A DNA stretch of 64,000 bases from Capra hircus (GCF_001704415.2 NC_030817.1:31755550-31819549), one strand, 5' to 3'. Positions 43,933 to 55,990 are shown, counted from the stretch's first letter. Notes: generated from the sequence alone by a model not told the origin. Program-made: numbers and translations.

Positions 43933-45057
43933 TAAAGCCAATGTGTGAGATTCTGTGTCTTTACTTCTTTCTCTAATCTGGTTTAGACTTTACTGCCCAT
44001 CATTTTAAGCTCTCCCTTGCTAATTCGCTGGCCAGTCTGTCTGTAGTTGCACCAAGCGAATGAATGCCTGCTAACTGGAGGCTACACACAATGGAAGAAC
44101 TTCCTAGAAACTAGAGGGATATACAGACCAACCATCAGGATTACCAAGCCAGAACCCTGAGATACAGTCTACGCGTGGATATGAGTGCTTCTAAAAAATC
44201 TCAGTGCGATTCTGACACAAACTCTGATGAAGAACCTCTGCTCCTACCAAAGCCTCATGCTGGCTGATCTAGCCATCTGTCTTTTCTGTGATTGCATCAG
44301 GCAGCTGAGAAGTGCAGGGAAAGTATCACATAACATGCTGATGATTATCACTACAGTTTTGTGATCGCCGGCCTCAACTGGGAGCTCAACACTGCTCATG
44401 CATCCTGCCAAGTTTCCCTTGACTGATCCACCTGCTCTCCGTGGTTACCACTTCAAAGCTTCCAGACTCTTTGGCTTCTCTTCTCAGTTTTAGCAGATTA
44501 TTTTGCCTCTGATGTGGGAAATTCACAATGTATTTGCAATGAATTTACAAACCTACCTAAATTGGTACCCATTCTTCCATTGCAGAGGAGAAGGAATCTT
44601 TTCTCTTGCCCAAAGCTAATCCTTTTCCATGTCTTCTGGGTCTTATCCCTTCCCACCTGTCCTAATAGACAGGAGGTGGAATTCAACTGACAAGTTTTTT
44701 CATTATCCCCTTGACTTCTTGGAGGGCTTCACACAGGTGGCCACTCTGTCCTTCTTGAGCTATGCTTTCCCTTAGCCTTTGGAATACTACACACTCTCAG
44801 TTTCTTCTGTACCTCACTCTCTCTCCCCCATGTCATCTTTACTGGCTTTTCCTATCTAACTTTTAAATGTTGAAGGTCCTCAGGGATATACCATACCATT
44901 TTGTGTTCCACTCACCATTTCCTTCAAGTCTCCATCTTTGTATTGTAGTGTGTGTTCACCCATAGGAGCTCAAGTATGCAAAACTCTAATACAACTTTTC
45001 AAAGACATTTCTCATATTTTTCTTCTTGCTGGTGGTGGTAACTCAGACACTTTGGCT
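43933..45057. other. No recognised feature
   Basis: Unassigned sequence of about 1.1 kb. No domain in the short frames. Confidence 0.4.
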
Positions 45058-45278
45058 CAGGGTTTCTCACCCTCAATACTACTCACATTTGGAGCAGGAT
45101 AGTTCCTTATTGGGAGAGCTATTCCGTGTATTATAGGATAGTATGTTTAGCAGCATCCCTGGCCTCTGCCAACTGGATGCCAGTAGGTGCATCCCCCCTG
45201 CTCTGTACCAATCAGAAAACAACTCCAGACATCTTCAAATGTCTCTTGAACAAATTAACTTTTGATTGAAAAGCACAG
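45058..45278. mobile_element. hAT-Charlie MER-type transposon
   Basis: Ends CAGGGTTTCTCA and TTGAAAAGCACAG are imperfect inverted repeats. Inside are GTTTAGCAGCATCCCTGGCC and CTCCAGACATCTTCAAATGT, the hallmark blocks of a short Charlie-derived MER element. Confidence 0.75.
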
Positions 45279-46133
45279 CATTGAGGGGTCCATAACCATT
45301 TCCTATTTCATCTCTTTCCCCCTTCTCCTTCTGATCTCCACAGAAGCCATCAGAGGGGATTTATATATAATCTTGGCATTGAGAGAGAAATATTGGGCTA
45401 TAATCACATTTTTGCTCACATCCACTGTTGATGTAACTCAAAGACTCATCTCAACATTGAGCTTTGGCAACATTTTATATCTCATCTCTGACTCCGGCCA
45501 CCCACCGCATAACCTCTAGTGTGAGAATCCACCCGCCTCTCCCTCCCTGCAGTCCTGTGCTTCAGTTCTCTCTGAGCTCACTCGGTCCCTCCTTCAGGTG
45601 CTGCAGCTACAAAAGGAGACTGCAGGTGCCATGTGCGTGATGAGTCTGCCTCACATCACTTTTCTCCTGAACCTGCCCTGTCCTTCCCCTTCTACTGGGG
45701 CTACTCCACAGGGGTCCCAGGAAGGCTGCTTCCTGCCAGCACTCCAGACAGGACACAGGGCACAAGTCCCCTCCTGTCTTGTCTTCCCACATCTTTTCGG
45801 GGTTAGCAGCATTAAGCGGCTCTTTTACAAAGACCTTCATCGTTCACTTCCTCTAAGTCTTTTCATCCCCCACATCTCTCTAGCCTCCTCCCTCAAATGT
45901 TCTTATTTTTTCTTTGTGTTTCTCACACAGACACATGTTCTGAGCACTTCATGATCTTTTCCTTCTGGAGCTCAAGAAAACTTTTTGTTTTCTGCTTTTG
46001 AATTTGCCTCTGTCAAAGGTTGAAGAAACTATTTTTAAAATTCAATACAGGCTTTTGAGCCTACAACTTGATTCTTTGGTTCTTCCGATATTTTTGGTGC
46101 TGGGGCAATGGGTTTCAACATTAATGCTCAGCA
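45279..46133. other. No recognised feature
   Basis: GC-richer stretch at 45490-45830 with overlapping frames on both strands (118 and 77 codons), none with a recognised domain. Confidence 0.4.
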
Positions 46134-46336
46134 GGGCTTTCCTGGTGACTCAGTTGGTAAAGAATCTGCCTGCAGTGCAGATCTGGGGTCAATCCCTGGG
46201 TTGGGAAGATCCCCTGGAGATGGGACGGTTACCCAGTCCAGTATCCTGGAGAATTCCATGGACAGAGGAGCCTGGTGGGCTACAGTCCATGGGATCACAA
46301 AGAGTTGGACAAGACTGAGCAACTTTCACTAACATT
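46134..46336 (+). mobile_element. Bov-tA SINE
   Basis: Head GGGCTTTCCTGGTGACTCAG, body with AGTATCCTGGAGAATTCC and GGGATCACAAAGAGTTGG. Slight internal deletion in the AAATGGCAACCC region. TSD unclear. Confidence 0.92.
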
Positions 46337-47935
46337 CAGTGTAAGTGATAGAAGGATTGGAGAATAAAAAGAAACGACCAAGAAAAGAGATAAAAAAACA
46401 TTATTCCCACTACACGTCAGCTTTTTTAACCTTTGCACTTCACTTGTAGAAGCCTTTTGCAGGGCTCATCTCCTTGGAGGTGGAGGATTCTGCTACCTAT
46501 CGCTGGCCTTGAATGGGACATGCAGGGCTATAAAGACCTGACTACCATCCCCTTTCTCCAAACTTTGCAGTGGATCAGCTGTAAGATAGTTTGAGTCATC
46601 AGGAATCAGCTTTGCTTGGTATCACTGGTATAGACACATCAGTCTACGTGGACATAAGCAACAAAAACTTTGAAGGGAGTGTAACGTGTGTATGTGTGCT
46701 TGAGAAGTTACTGGCAATGCCTGGTTGTTTCACTGCCAGTAACGGTCATTCATGTTTTCCCCTATAATTCTATTCAGCTTCATTCTGGACTCATTCGAAT
46801 AGGAAGCCGACGCGATGTCTACCAAAAAATCATGTTAATCTCCAAGTCCCATAAAACAATATCAGACACTCGTATAACTCATTTTCCTGGAATGAAGATT
46901 GTAGCAACTAAAGGGCTTCCAATTTTATTTTTAGAAACTAATTCATGCATTTTACATCAAATGAGATCTTGTTCCTTTCTGTGACAGTTGGGGAGCTGTT
47001 TCAAATCTCAGCCAGTGGGTAAAGGACAATTTGTTTCTGATCTAGATTTTCGCTTTGACGAGCCCATCGGCTCAATTAGTAAGACAAATTCTGTTTTTGT
47101 TTCCTTGAGAAGCCATAATCTATACAGTCTCTGCCCAACGATCTGACAGAAAATGAATTGTGATAAAATAGATTTTATGTTACGAGTCAGCCTGACATGG
47201 AGCCAAGAGACTAGTCCTGAAGAGTGACAATCACTTTTAATTCATTGCAGAACCAAAAGTGCTTTGCGGCCCCTGCTCACAAGTGCTTCTTTATGGAATC
47301 CCCAAGCCTTTGCAGATCCATATGCAACCTTTCAAGATAATCTATACCTCAGCTGGTTCCTAAACCTCAAAATTACTGCCCATAGACAAAAGCGTAATTT
47401 AGAAAAGAAACTCTCATAAAAATACACAGATGAAATATAGGTTGAAAATGGTGTATAATTACTGGTATGTTACTTATCATTACTGATACATTAGGAGTTT
47501 GCTCTGATTAAAGAGGTAATAAATCTTCAAGGAATTATATAATTTCTAAAAGGCAGAGTGACAGTTAATGATGGATTTCTGTGTCCCACTGGAAAAAACT
47601 AAAAAGTAAGTTTATGTGGGAGGTACTTTTTTTTTTTTTAAGTTTCTCAAAAGACAGGATAAACATCAACTATCATTTTTGGTCTGAATGTGGAGATTGA
47701 ATAACAAGTAAATCTTTGGTAAACCCCTGGCAATCTGGAATTCGCTCAGAAAAAACAGACAGGAGAATTCAGAGAAGCCACAAGATGAGGGCCATTGGCT
47801 GATAGATGACAACCCCCAAAGTATAACTGCTGAAGAGGTTTCTGTGCAAACCTCTAACCACTTGAATTAACTGATTGGCCTTCAGCATATGCTACCGATT
47901 GATCCCTTTGTACCCTGCCTGGTGACTGCTTCTAA
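46337..47935. other. Repeat-poor spacer with retained CpGs
   Basis: No repeat family recognised over about 1.6 kb. CpG pairs cluster at 46808-46814 (CCGACGCGATG) and 47051-47069 (TCGCTTTGACG, CATCGG), unusual for AT-rich mammalian spacer. A 98-codon frame at 46688 has no domain. Possibly conserved non-coding DNA; not testable here. Confidence 0.35.
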
Positions 47936-47939
47936 AATT

Positions 47940-48672
47940 AACATTGTTTTTAGGTTTATGTTTATTATTTCTCTCAGCATTTTATTTTGAAAACTTCAAA
48001 CCTACAGAAATGTTGAAAGAATAGTAGGATACCATTCACCCAGATTCATTAATTGCTAACATTTTACCACATTAGTGATAGATTTGTGTTCTTTGTACAC
48101 ATCTCCCCCAATTATTTGCAACCCTATATATGTCTTTAACAACAAGGACATTCTTCCACATAAACAACCATAATACCAAGATCACACTAGAAAATTCAAC
48201 ATGGTTACAAAAATATTATCTGGGACCTCCCTGGGCCAAATCCTGCTACCTTTTTACACGTGGGCTATGAATCTGCCTGCCAGCGCAGGGGACATTGGTT
48301 CAGTTCCTGGCTGGGAAGATTCCACATGCCGCAGGGCAGCTAAGCCTGTGCATGCCACAACTACTGAAGCCCGAGTGCCCTTGAACCTGCTCCCTTCAAT
48401 GAGAGCAGCCGCAGCAATGAGAAACCTGTGCTCAGCAACTAGAGAGCAGTCGGCTCACCACAACTAGAGAAACCCAAGCACACTGACATAGACCTGGCGC
48501 AGCCGAAAATAAGTAAGTAAACAAACATATTATCTGATTACACAGAACGTACTAACATCTTCCAAATTTTTCCTAAATGTCCTTTATAGCATTTTTCCCT
48601 GATCTAGGTCCAATTAAGAATAATGTCTCATATCCAGTTGTCTAATGTCTTTTGTTGTCTTAAATCTAGAAT
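47940..48672 (-). mobile_element. Ancient L1M 3' UTR fragment, split by CHR
   Basis: AAAACTTCAAACCTACAGAAATG, ATACCATTCACCCAGATTC and AACAACCATAATACCAAGATC, then after the SINE CCAAATTTTTCCTAAATGTCC, match antisense L1M 3' UTR. Confidence 0.65.
48223..48526 (+). mobile_element. CHR-type SINE inside L1M
   Basis: Body modules CCACAACTACTGAAGCCCG, AGCAACTAGAGAGCAGTCGG and CACAACTAGAGAAACCC, ending GCAGCCGAAAATAAGTAAG. A 10-bp perfect TSD, ATATTATCTG, lies at 48213-48222 and 48527-48536. The tRNA-like head is decayed. Confidence 0.85.
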
Positions 48673-49047
48673 GAGGGTCAGCATTTTCTATAAAAGATCA
48701 CATATAAATACAAATATTTATGTATAAGTAACATGTGATAATAAAGTAATAATACAAACATAAATATAAATATTTTAGGCTTTACAGGTCATACAGTTTC
48801 TTTCCCACTAGTCAATTAGTTGTAGCACTAAAATAGCCATAGGCAATATGTAAAGGAAAGGATGTGGCTGTTTCCTTAAGACCTATTTGTGGGTGCCAAA
48901 AGTTTAAATTCATATAATTCTCACATGAACAAATTATTATTTTCTTCCTTTGTTTTTTCCAACCATTTAAAAGTATACAAGCCATTCATAGCTCACATGT
49001 AAAAAGGTAGCAGGATTTGGCCCAGGGACCATAATTTGCTGACCCCC
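48673..49047. mobile_element. hAT-Charlie MER-type transposon
   Basis: Perfect 9-bp inverted ends GGGTCAGCA (48675-48683) and TGCTGACCC (49037-49045). Inside are ATATTTTAGGCTTTACAGGTC, AGCCATAGGCAATATG and GGATTTGGCCCAGGGACC, typical of a short mammalian hAT derivative. AT-rich expansion near 48700-48770. Confidence 0.78.
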
Positions 49048-49181
49048 ATATTCAGAACAATCCTCTACCTTTATTTTTTAACCAAACATTTTATTGAAGC
49101 ATGTGGAAATCTATACAATTTTAAGTGTATTGCTTCATAATTTTTCACAAAATGAACACACTCAATAAAACTCAGAGTAAT

Positions 49182-49338
49182 GGATGGCATCACTGACTCG
49201 ATGGACGTGAATCTGAATGGACATGAATCTGAGTGAACTCCGGGAGTTGGTGATGGACAGGGAGGCCTGGCGTGCTGTGATTCATGGGGTCGCAAAGAGT
49301 TGGACATGACTGAGTGACTGAACTAAACTGACTGAATG
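49182..49338 (+). mobile_element. BovB 3'-end fragment with internal duplication
   Basis: From AATGGATGGCATCACTGACTC to the CTGAACTAAACTGACTGAATG tail. A short duplication makes TGGACGTGAATCTGAATGG be followed by TGGACATGAATCTGAGTG, about 17 bp extra relative to other copies. Confidence 0.92.
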
Positions 49339-49352
49339 AATACCTGTGACTT

Positions 49353-49695
49353 TTTAAAAATTAATTTTATTGGCATATTGTCACTTTTCGATGTGGTCTT
49401 AGTTTATACTGTAAAGCAAAATGAATCAGCCAACACATACATATATCCTTTCCCTTTTGGACTTCCTTCCCATTCAGGTCATCACAGCGCATTAAGCAGA
49501 GTTCCCTATGCTATACAGCATGTTCTCATTAGTTATTTTATACATGGCATCAATAGTGTATGTGTGTTAATGCCAGTCTCCCAATTGCTCCCATCTCCTC
49601 TTTCTACCTTGGTATCCATCCATTTGTTCTCTACATTTGTGTCTCTATTTTTGCTTTGCAAATAAGATCATCTATACCAGTTTCCTGTGAAATCT
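49353..49695 (-). mobile_element. Ruminant L1 3' end, half of a twin-primed insertion
   Basis: Antisense L1 3' UTR: TTTATTGGCATATTGTCAC, TGCTATACAGCATGTTCTCATT, TCTACATTTGTGTCTCTATT, CTATACCAGTTTCC. It meets inverted ORF2 sequence at about 49690-49705. An 11-bp perfect TSD, ACCTGTGACTT (49342-49352 and 50229-50239), bounds both parts, so they are one event. A further stretch of L1 between the two parts is missing. Confidence 0.92.
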
Positions 49696-50228
49696 GTTTT
49701 CAACCCACAGAATGGGAGAAAATACTTGCAAATGAAGCAACTGACTAAGGATTAATCTCCAAAATATACAAGTAGTTCAATATCAGAAAAACAAATGAGC
49801 CAATGGAAAAATTGACTGAAGATCTAAACACATTTCTCCAAAGAAGACTGACAGAAGGCCGACAAACACATGAAAAGATGCTCAACATCCCTGATTAGCA
49901 GAGAAATGCAAATCCAAACTACAATGAGATATTACCTCACACTGGTCAGAATGGCCATCACCAAAAAATCTACAAACAATAAATGCTGGAGAGGACGTGG
50001 AAAAGAAGAAATCCTCTTGAACTGTTGGTGAGAGTGTAAACTGATACGGCCTCTATGGAGAAGAGTTTGGAGGTTCCTTAAAAACCTAAAAATAGATCTA
50101 CCACATGACCCAGCAATCCCACTTCTGGGCATATACCCAGAGAAAAACATAATTCAAAAAGATCCATACACCTCAATGTTCATAGCAATACTATTTACAA
50201 TAGCCAGGATATGGAAGCAACCTAAATG
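49696..50228 (+). mobile_element. L1 ORF2 segment, inverted by twin priming
   Basis: Sense ORF2 C-terminal sequence: CAGAATGGGAGAAAATACTTG, GAAAAGATGCTCAACATCCC, AGAGAAATGCAAATCCAAAC, CCCAGCAATCCCACTTCTGG, ending AGGATATGGAAGCAACC right at the TSD. Non-coding now because of indels and stops. Confidence 0.92.
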
Positions 50229-50239
50229 ACCTGTGACTT

Positions 50240-52164
50240 CACTGGTGCCACATAAATTGACCTAGGGGTGGTTACTATCAAGACTATGTGCCCAACTATA
50301 CATTCCTCCTAAAAATGTATTTGACAGTTATCAGAGTCTTTACCCTGTGTCTACACAGCAAGGAGACTTGCAGTGAACCTCATGTCTCAGTTTTGACAAT
50401 GAGTCTGCCTGCTGGGCCAGCTAATTGTCCCATTTGGAGCCATTTCAGTAGGCACGATAGCTCCTCTAATTTCCATTGACTGCTTCACCCTCTCTTCCCT
50501 GGCTCTCTTCCAGCTAGCTCTATGTCTCACCTCAGAAGGTACCCAGGCAGGAAGGTACTATTTTAAGCATGGGCTCAACAAAGGGTAGAGATCGGATGAG
50601 CATAACCCACAGTCTGTCAGGTCTGGGCTAAGTGAAGCTCACCTTTGTCACCAACCTCCTGTGAAGATTTAGGAGCATGTCACAGTCTGGCTGGAGGGGA
50701 ATCATCATCTGTGACAGTTAACTAAGCAGTTATTGTGTCCTGTTTGCTACGTCTTATTTACCATGGGTTGCAAAAGTCTCTCGGCTTCTTAAAAACAGAA
50801 TATGAAAAGGCTCCTTTAGACATGGGAATGGTCATGAGTGGCTCACAGGATCTCCTTCTAAAACACAAATAAGCTGCCTCACAAGTTCCCTCTGGTGGGT
50901 CCCAGATTTCCTATTTACTCCAGGCATTTGAAGTCTGTTTACAATATTTCTAGGGATTATTGTCAGTGTGAAGTGGGGATTAATGCATTCTTTTAGGACA
51001 CAGAGCCTAGGTCAGTTTTCAGCTTCTCTGAAGACAGCAGAATTGCCTGGATGGCTATTTAGGAAACGTGTCTTAATTTGAGACTTGTACAAATACGTGA
51101 TGGTCCAGCCTTGAGCCTCAGCACGTGGGCTCAGTTACCCAGTTTTACAGGAGCAAATCTCTTTGCAGAAGCCTAATCCCAGGGCTACATCCACTGCAGA
51201 ACTTTAATAATCTCCTAGGGAATCTCACACTCACATTCCAAAATAAAGACTGCATTTGAGAGGCCCGACATCAACACTAAAGAACTGAATAGGCTCGGGG
51301 GCCAGTTTTACTCTTGAGGTTCTCAAGTTCTCCCTTGTTTTCTACTCTAAGACCTAATTTTATGTTAATCTCTAGCACCCCACCCCCACCACCTCTGTCA
51401 GCCATTTTCATCTGGCTGAAGGCATTTAATTATTAAGCTCTTCAATTTCATTAAAATGTTTTCTTTCACATTCCAAATAATAAAATGGCACAATTAAGCT
51501 AAGCACCATGGCAGACAATCTGTAACAAAGAAAAGAAACCCGTCAGATACTATGTATTAGGGAATTCCAGGTTGGGAAGAAAAAAAAAGATGTGATGAAT
51601 CCTGGTAGCTTTTTTGTCTTAGGTTTATTTATCACAAAGCAACTTGAAGAGATGATCAGCTTTCTTCTTTTTATTTATGAAAGGACAGGGTTGTGGTTGT
51701 TAAGTAAATCCCATTCTCTGGCTTTCCCACTTAGCTCATGTTTCCAGCTCAAAGCATCATAAATAACCAATGAAGAAAAAAAAAATACTGCCTAAACGTT
51801 AGGAGACAATTTCCATAAACGTTCCCATTAAAAATGCATGATCGGTATGAAGACTTAATTTAGTCAGCGCAGTGTTTTGCTGTGGTCATATATTTTTTTT
51901 TTTTTGCATTGTCTGTCTTAGCTATTTAACTTTGAAGCCCACTAAAGATGAAAAATGGGCATTTATGGAGCAGGCACATATGGCTTTAGCGGTTCAGTTG
52001 CTGACCTGGCATTTCCCCCTGTGTAGCATCAGCCATTGTGTTCTCAGCAGTGAGCTTTAACCAGCAAAAGAATCTCAAACTTGAGAGGTGGTGGAGAGCA
52101 GAGGAACGGCAGATGTTCAGTGATGGTACAGACATTGACTGTATTATTTCTTTTGCCTGTAAAT
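50240..52164. other. Repeat-poor spacer
   Basis: About 1.9 kb with no recognised repeat family or exon. Poly-T run at 51892-51905. Confidence 0.42.
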
Positions 52165-52178
52165 AAACTAACACACAG

Positions 52179-52375
52179 GCTTCCCAGGTGCCGATAGTGG
52201 TAAGAGACTCTGGTTCAATCTCTGGGTTGGGAAAATCCCCTAGAGGAGGGCATGGCAACCCACTCCAGTATTCTTGCCTAGAGAATCCCGTGAACACAGG
52301 AGACTGGCGGGCTCCATAAAGTCCATAGGGTCGCAAAGAGTTGGACATGACTGAAGCCACTTGGCATGTGTGCGC
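52179..52375 (+). mobile_element. Bov-tA SINE with perfect TSD
   Basis: Head slightly shortened (GCTTCCCAGGTGCCGATAGTGG), full body. A perfect 14-bp TSD, AAACTAACACACAG, lies at 52165-52178 and 52376-52389. Confidence 0.95.
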
Positions 52376-52389
52376 AAACTAACACACAG

Positions 52390-53315
52390 CTAACTGCTCC
52401 TTCTGCCCTGTCTATGTGAGTTCTAGAGTTGTGCAACATTTTGCCAGAGATGCTCACTGAGATTACTGAGCTTTCTGAGTCAGAGTCTAGTAAACTAGAT
52501 TTTCATTTCATGGAAACCAAATAAGAGCCTTCGCATGATGCACAGAAGGACCTAGAAAAGGCTACTCATTACTATCATTGCTGTTTAAGCCAGCTAAGGA
52601 GCTTCTGGTTAATTAGCATGTTTTTGGTCATAACATGCTAGTAAATATCCTGAAATGCAGATTGTGAAAAGTTAAAGTTGGGAATATAAGCAATATAAGT
52701 CCCCTTTTTTTTTCTTGGCTGTCAAACTTTTGTTAAGTGTGGGTAGGCTGCTGAGGTTTCTGTGGGAAATGTCATGTTGGCCTTGGGAGGATTGCAAGGC
52801 TCAAGTTGGGCGTAATCCGGGATCTTGGAGTCTGGAGCTGTTTGGCTGCCTGGGAAGAAGTGTTGAGAAAAGTCCCCTTTATTTCCACTGGGATGGGGCC
52901 ATGCCAAGACTTATTTTCTTTGCCTTCCAGCACCAAAAGTGTAAGGGCTTGAGATATTTCAAGCCAAACAAGTAAATGTGGTGAAGAAAATGGCCATGAA
53001 AAGCTAAGGATAAAGACCCCACAGTTAGATAGGAAGCAGTATGTTTAGTGTCTCTGAGAAAAGATCCAGGAGAATCTAGGTAGATTGGGGCCAGAATTTT
53101 AAAACAAATTCTGATCAGTTTATGAATAAAGTTCTTCTTCCAGAGTATATTCCAAATTTTTTAAGGGTTGAGGTCCTTTGCTTCTCTGTGTCTTCCACAT
53201 GAAACTTTCAGCAAGGAACCGTCCTCATTGTAACAGTTCAATACATCTATGGACTCATACGCTACTTACAAAATACTCTTCTTGTGTTTTGCCTCTGTGT
53301 ATATTTTGAATACAG
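52390..53315. other. No recognised feature
   Basis: Unassigned. An 86-codon frame at 52715 and its antisense have no domain. Confidence 0.4.
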
Positions 53316-53517
53316 GCTTCTTTGGTGGCTTAGTTGTAAAACCTGCCTGCTAATGCAGGAGACATGGGTTTGATTCCTGAGCTGTGAAGATCCCCTGGAG
53401 AAGGACATGGCACCCCACTCCAGTCTTCTTGCCTGGGAAATCCCATGGACAGAGGAGCCTGGTGGGCTATAGTCCATGGGATCGCAGAGTCAGGCACAGC
53501 CTAGTGACTAATCAACA
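53316..53517 (+). mobile_element. Bov-tA SINE
   Basis: Head GCTTCTTTGGTGGCTTAGTTG and body GAAGATCCCCTGGAGAAGG ... GGGATCGCAGAGTCAGGC. Only a weak TSD (ATATTTTG / ATATTTGG). Confidence 0.92.
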
Positions 53518-53635
53518 AGATATTTGGACTGTGATGACAAACTTAGAAGCTTAGCCAAGTCACTTTCTGTTCTGTAAAGGATTCCTATGAATTCAATGTA
53601 AAATGAGTTTAGAAATAACCACACCTAGTCTGTCC

Positions 53636-53922
53636 CCAGAGAAGGCAATGACACCCCACTCCAGTACTCTTGCCTGGAAAATCCCGTGGATGGAGGAGCC
53701 TGGTAGGCTGCAGTCCATGGGGTCGCCGAGAGTTGGATACGACTGAGTGACTTCACTTTCACTTTTCACTTTCATGCACTGGAGAAGGAAATGGCAACCC
53801 ACTCCAGTGTTCTTGCCTGGAGAATCCCAGGGACGGGGGAGCCTGGTGGGCTGCCGTCTATGGCGTAGCACAGAGTCGGACACGACTGAAGCGACTTAGC
53901 AGCAACAACAGCAGCAGCAGTT
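53636..53922 (+). mobile_element. Bov-A2 SINE
   Basis: Full BovA dimer with the CACTTTCACTTTTCACTTTC linker and an AGCAACAACAGCAGCAGCAG tail. Short TSD TCTGTCC at 53629-53635 and 53923-53929. Confidence 0.95.
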
Positions 53923-53929
53923 TCTGTCC

Positions 53930-55134
53930 TGCCAGGAACCTTTCGGATCTGAAAAGTTTGGAGAAGCAACATTGCCACCTTCTGGTAGATATGTGTCATA
54001 TTTCTTTCCCACTGATGGCACTCCTGCCCCTTCATAGTTTGTATTTATGTCAGTAAAGGTTTAATTTGCTTTGAAGTTTTGCCAACTTAAAATCAAGTCT
54101 AAATAATATCTTAGATAAGACACATGACTATTAAAGCCCTGTAAATAAGGCCCTTGACTAGGAGAAGGTTATGATTTTGATACTAAAGAAAATCTTACTC
54201 CAGGCCCACTGTGATGTCAGTTTTAAGACCTACTATATTGCTAGGGTATTCTCATAGACCTTTAGCATGACCACGAATGTTCTGGCATTAGGGCTAGGGA
54301 TTATGGGAGTGGGTAAAGGAAGACTATGATGAAAAATTCACAGACAAGTTTAGTAGTCATGAAAAAAAAGGTGGTCATCCTGCCTAAAGTGGTGAAGAAG
54401 TGAACAAGACTTAGCACACTGTGTTTTCGGATTTTCCGCAGCTGTGTTTACAGCTCATCTTACTTGGGGTTAAATATTTTCTGATACAGGAGTAATTGTG
54501 ACTGTAACTATAAATTCCAGGAGATAGTTCCCTGGAACCTTATGTGGACTCAAAGCTTCCATTGGAGTTAGGCATATAGCTGGTATAAACAAGTTTCAGT
54601 TTCCTGAATGAATGACTGAAAATATCTTTTCTTCTATGATTCACCTCTAAAATACTCTGCTGGTACTCTGAAATATTGCTGGAAGAGAAAATAGCTAATT
54701 TTTCTAATCTTTCTTATCGATTCTCCAATCCAAACCCAACGGCAATTCATAAGGACAAAGTGCTTCTAAATTGATCCTATTCATTTATCTTCTTCTTGAT
54801 CCATTTAAGGAAATATTGAAGATGTTAGAATAAGCATATGAGACTAATATCTTTTCAAGGAAAGGCTGCAACCATTGGGGATTATTTGCCTATAGAAATA
54901 TATGCACCTTTGACTAGGTTGTTTCATAATTCTGCAGAGGTGAAAGTTACCTTGTAGAAAACTGAGAGCAATGCAAATATGCCAATAAACATACACATAA
55001 GTTTTGTGCAGGGGAGGGTTAATTAACTTTCTTCCTCTCTCCCTAAAAAATTCACCAGTTTTTTGTTTCCATTTGCAAATTATTTTCAATATTCCTAGAT
55101 TACCTTCCAGTGTTATCAGTGTTTAACTTCTAAA
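53930..55134. other. Repeat-poor spacer
   Basis: No repeat family or exon recognised. Confidence 0.4.
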
Positions 55135-55144
55135 ATCCAATAGA

Positions 55145-55536
55145 AAGCTGAGCGCTGAAGAATTGATGCTTTCAAATTGTGGTGCTGGAGAAGACTCTTG
55201 AGAGTCCCTTGGACCGCAAGGAGATCCAACCAGTCTATCCTAATGGAAATCAACCCTGAATATTCATTGGAGGGACTGATGTTGAAGCTGAAGCTCCAAT
55301 ACTTTGGCCACCTCATGCGAAGAGCTGACTCATTGGAAAAGACCCTGATGCTGGAAAAGATTGAAGGCAAAAGGAGAAAGGGGAGGAGGCAGAGGATGAG
55401 ATGGTTAGATAGCATCACCAACTCAATGAACATGAGTTTGAGCAAACTCTGGGAGATAGTGAACGACAGGAGAGGCTGGTGTGCTGCAGTCCATGGGGTC
55501 ACAAAGAGCCAGATGACTTAGTGACTGAACAACAAT
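55145..55536 (+). mobile_element. BovB LINE 3' fragment
   Basis: Starts at AGCTGAGCGCTGAAGAATTG and encodes the BovB C-terminal region (WCWRRLLRVPWTARRSNQS, LQYFGHLMRRADSLEKT) in a 114-codon frame from 55177. The tail is GACTGAACAACAAT. TSD ATCCAATAGA (55135-55144) and ATCCAGTAGA (55537-55546), 9 of 10. Confidence 0.94.
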
Positions 55537-55794
55537 ATCCAGTAGAGGGCATGAAAGGAATTGTTTGGCTTACTATTTGAAGACAGGATTTAAATACTGA
55601 AATGGAAAAGCACATGGATTATATATTGCAATTTTCACACAGGGCCATCTTTAAATACCAACCTGAACTATATTGCAACCTTTACTTTTTCTTATTTCCT
55701 ATCTATATCCTTCATTTAACATAAATACTTGTCTCATGGCTCTAGAATTAGATCTATTATATTTATAAAGCACAGATGAAATCATTAAGTAAAA

Positions 55795-55990
55795 TATCAA
55801 TGATTTAGAATGGATAAACAACAAAGTCCTACTGTATAGCTGAGGCAAATATATTCATATCCTGTGATAAACTATAACGAAAATAATATGAAAAAGAATA
55901 TATAGACAAATAAATGAATCACTTTGCTATACAGCTGAAATTAACAAAACATTGTAAATTAACTATACTTTAATAAAATTAAAATGTATA
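55795..55990 (+). mobile_element. Ruminant L1 3' end
   Basis: GGATAAACAACAAAGTCCTAC, TGTATAGCTGAGGCAAATAT, CAGCTGAAATTAACAAAAC and ATACTTTAATAAAATTAAA form the L1 3' UTR terminus. 5'-truncated to about 200 bp. Confidence 0.85.

Noticed and set aside
45598..45954. 118-codon frame in a GC-richer stretch, considered as an exon
   Set aside because: No homology recognised, no clear splice sites, and an equally open antisense frame.
46688..46984. 98-codon frame in the CpG-retaining interval
   Set aside because: No domain recognised; the CpGs suggest at most non-coding constraint, not coding.
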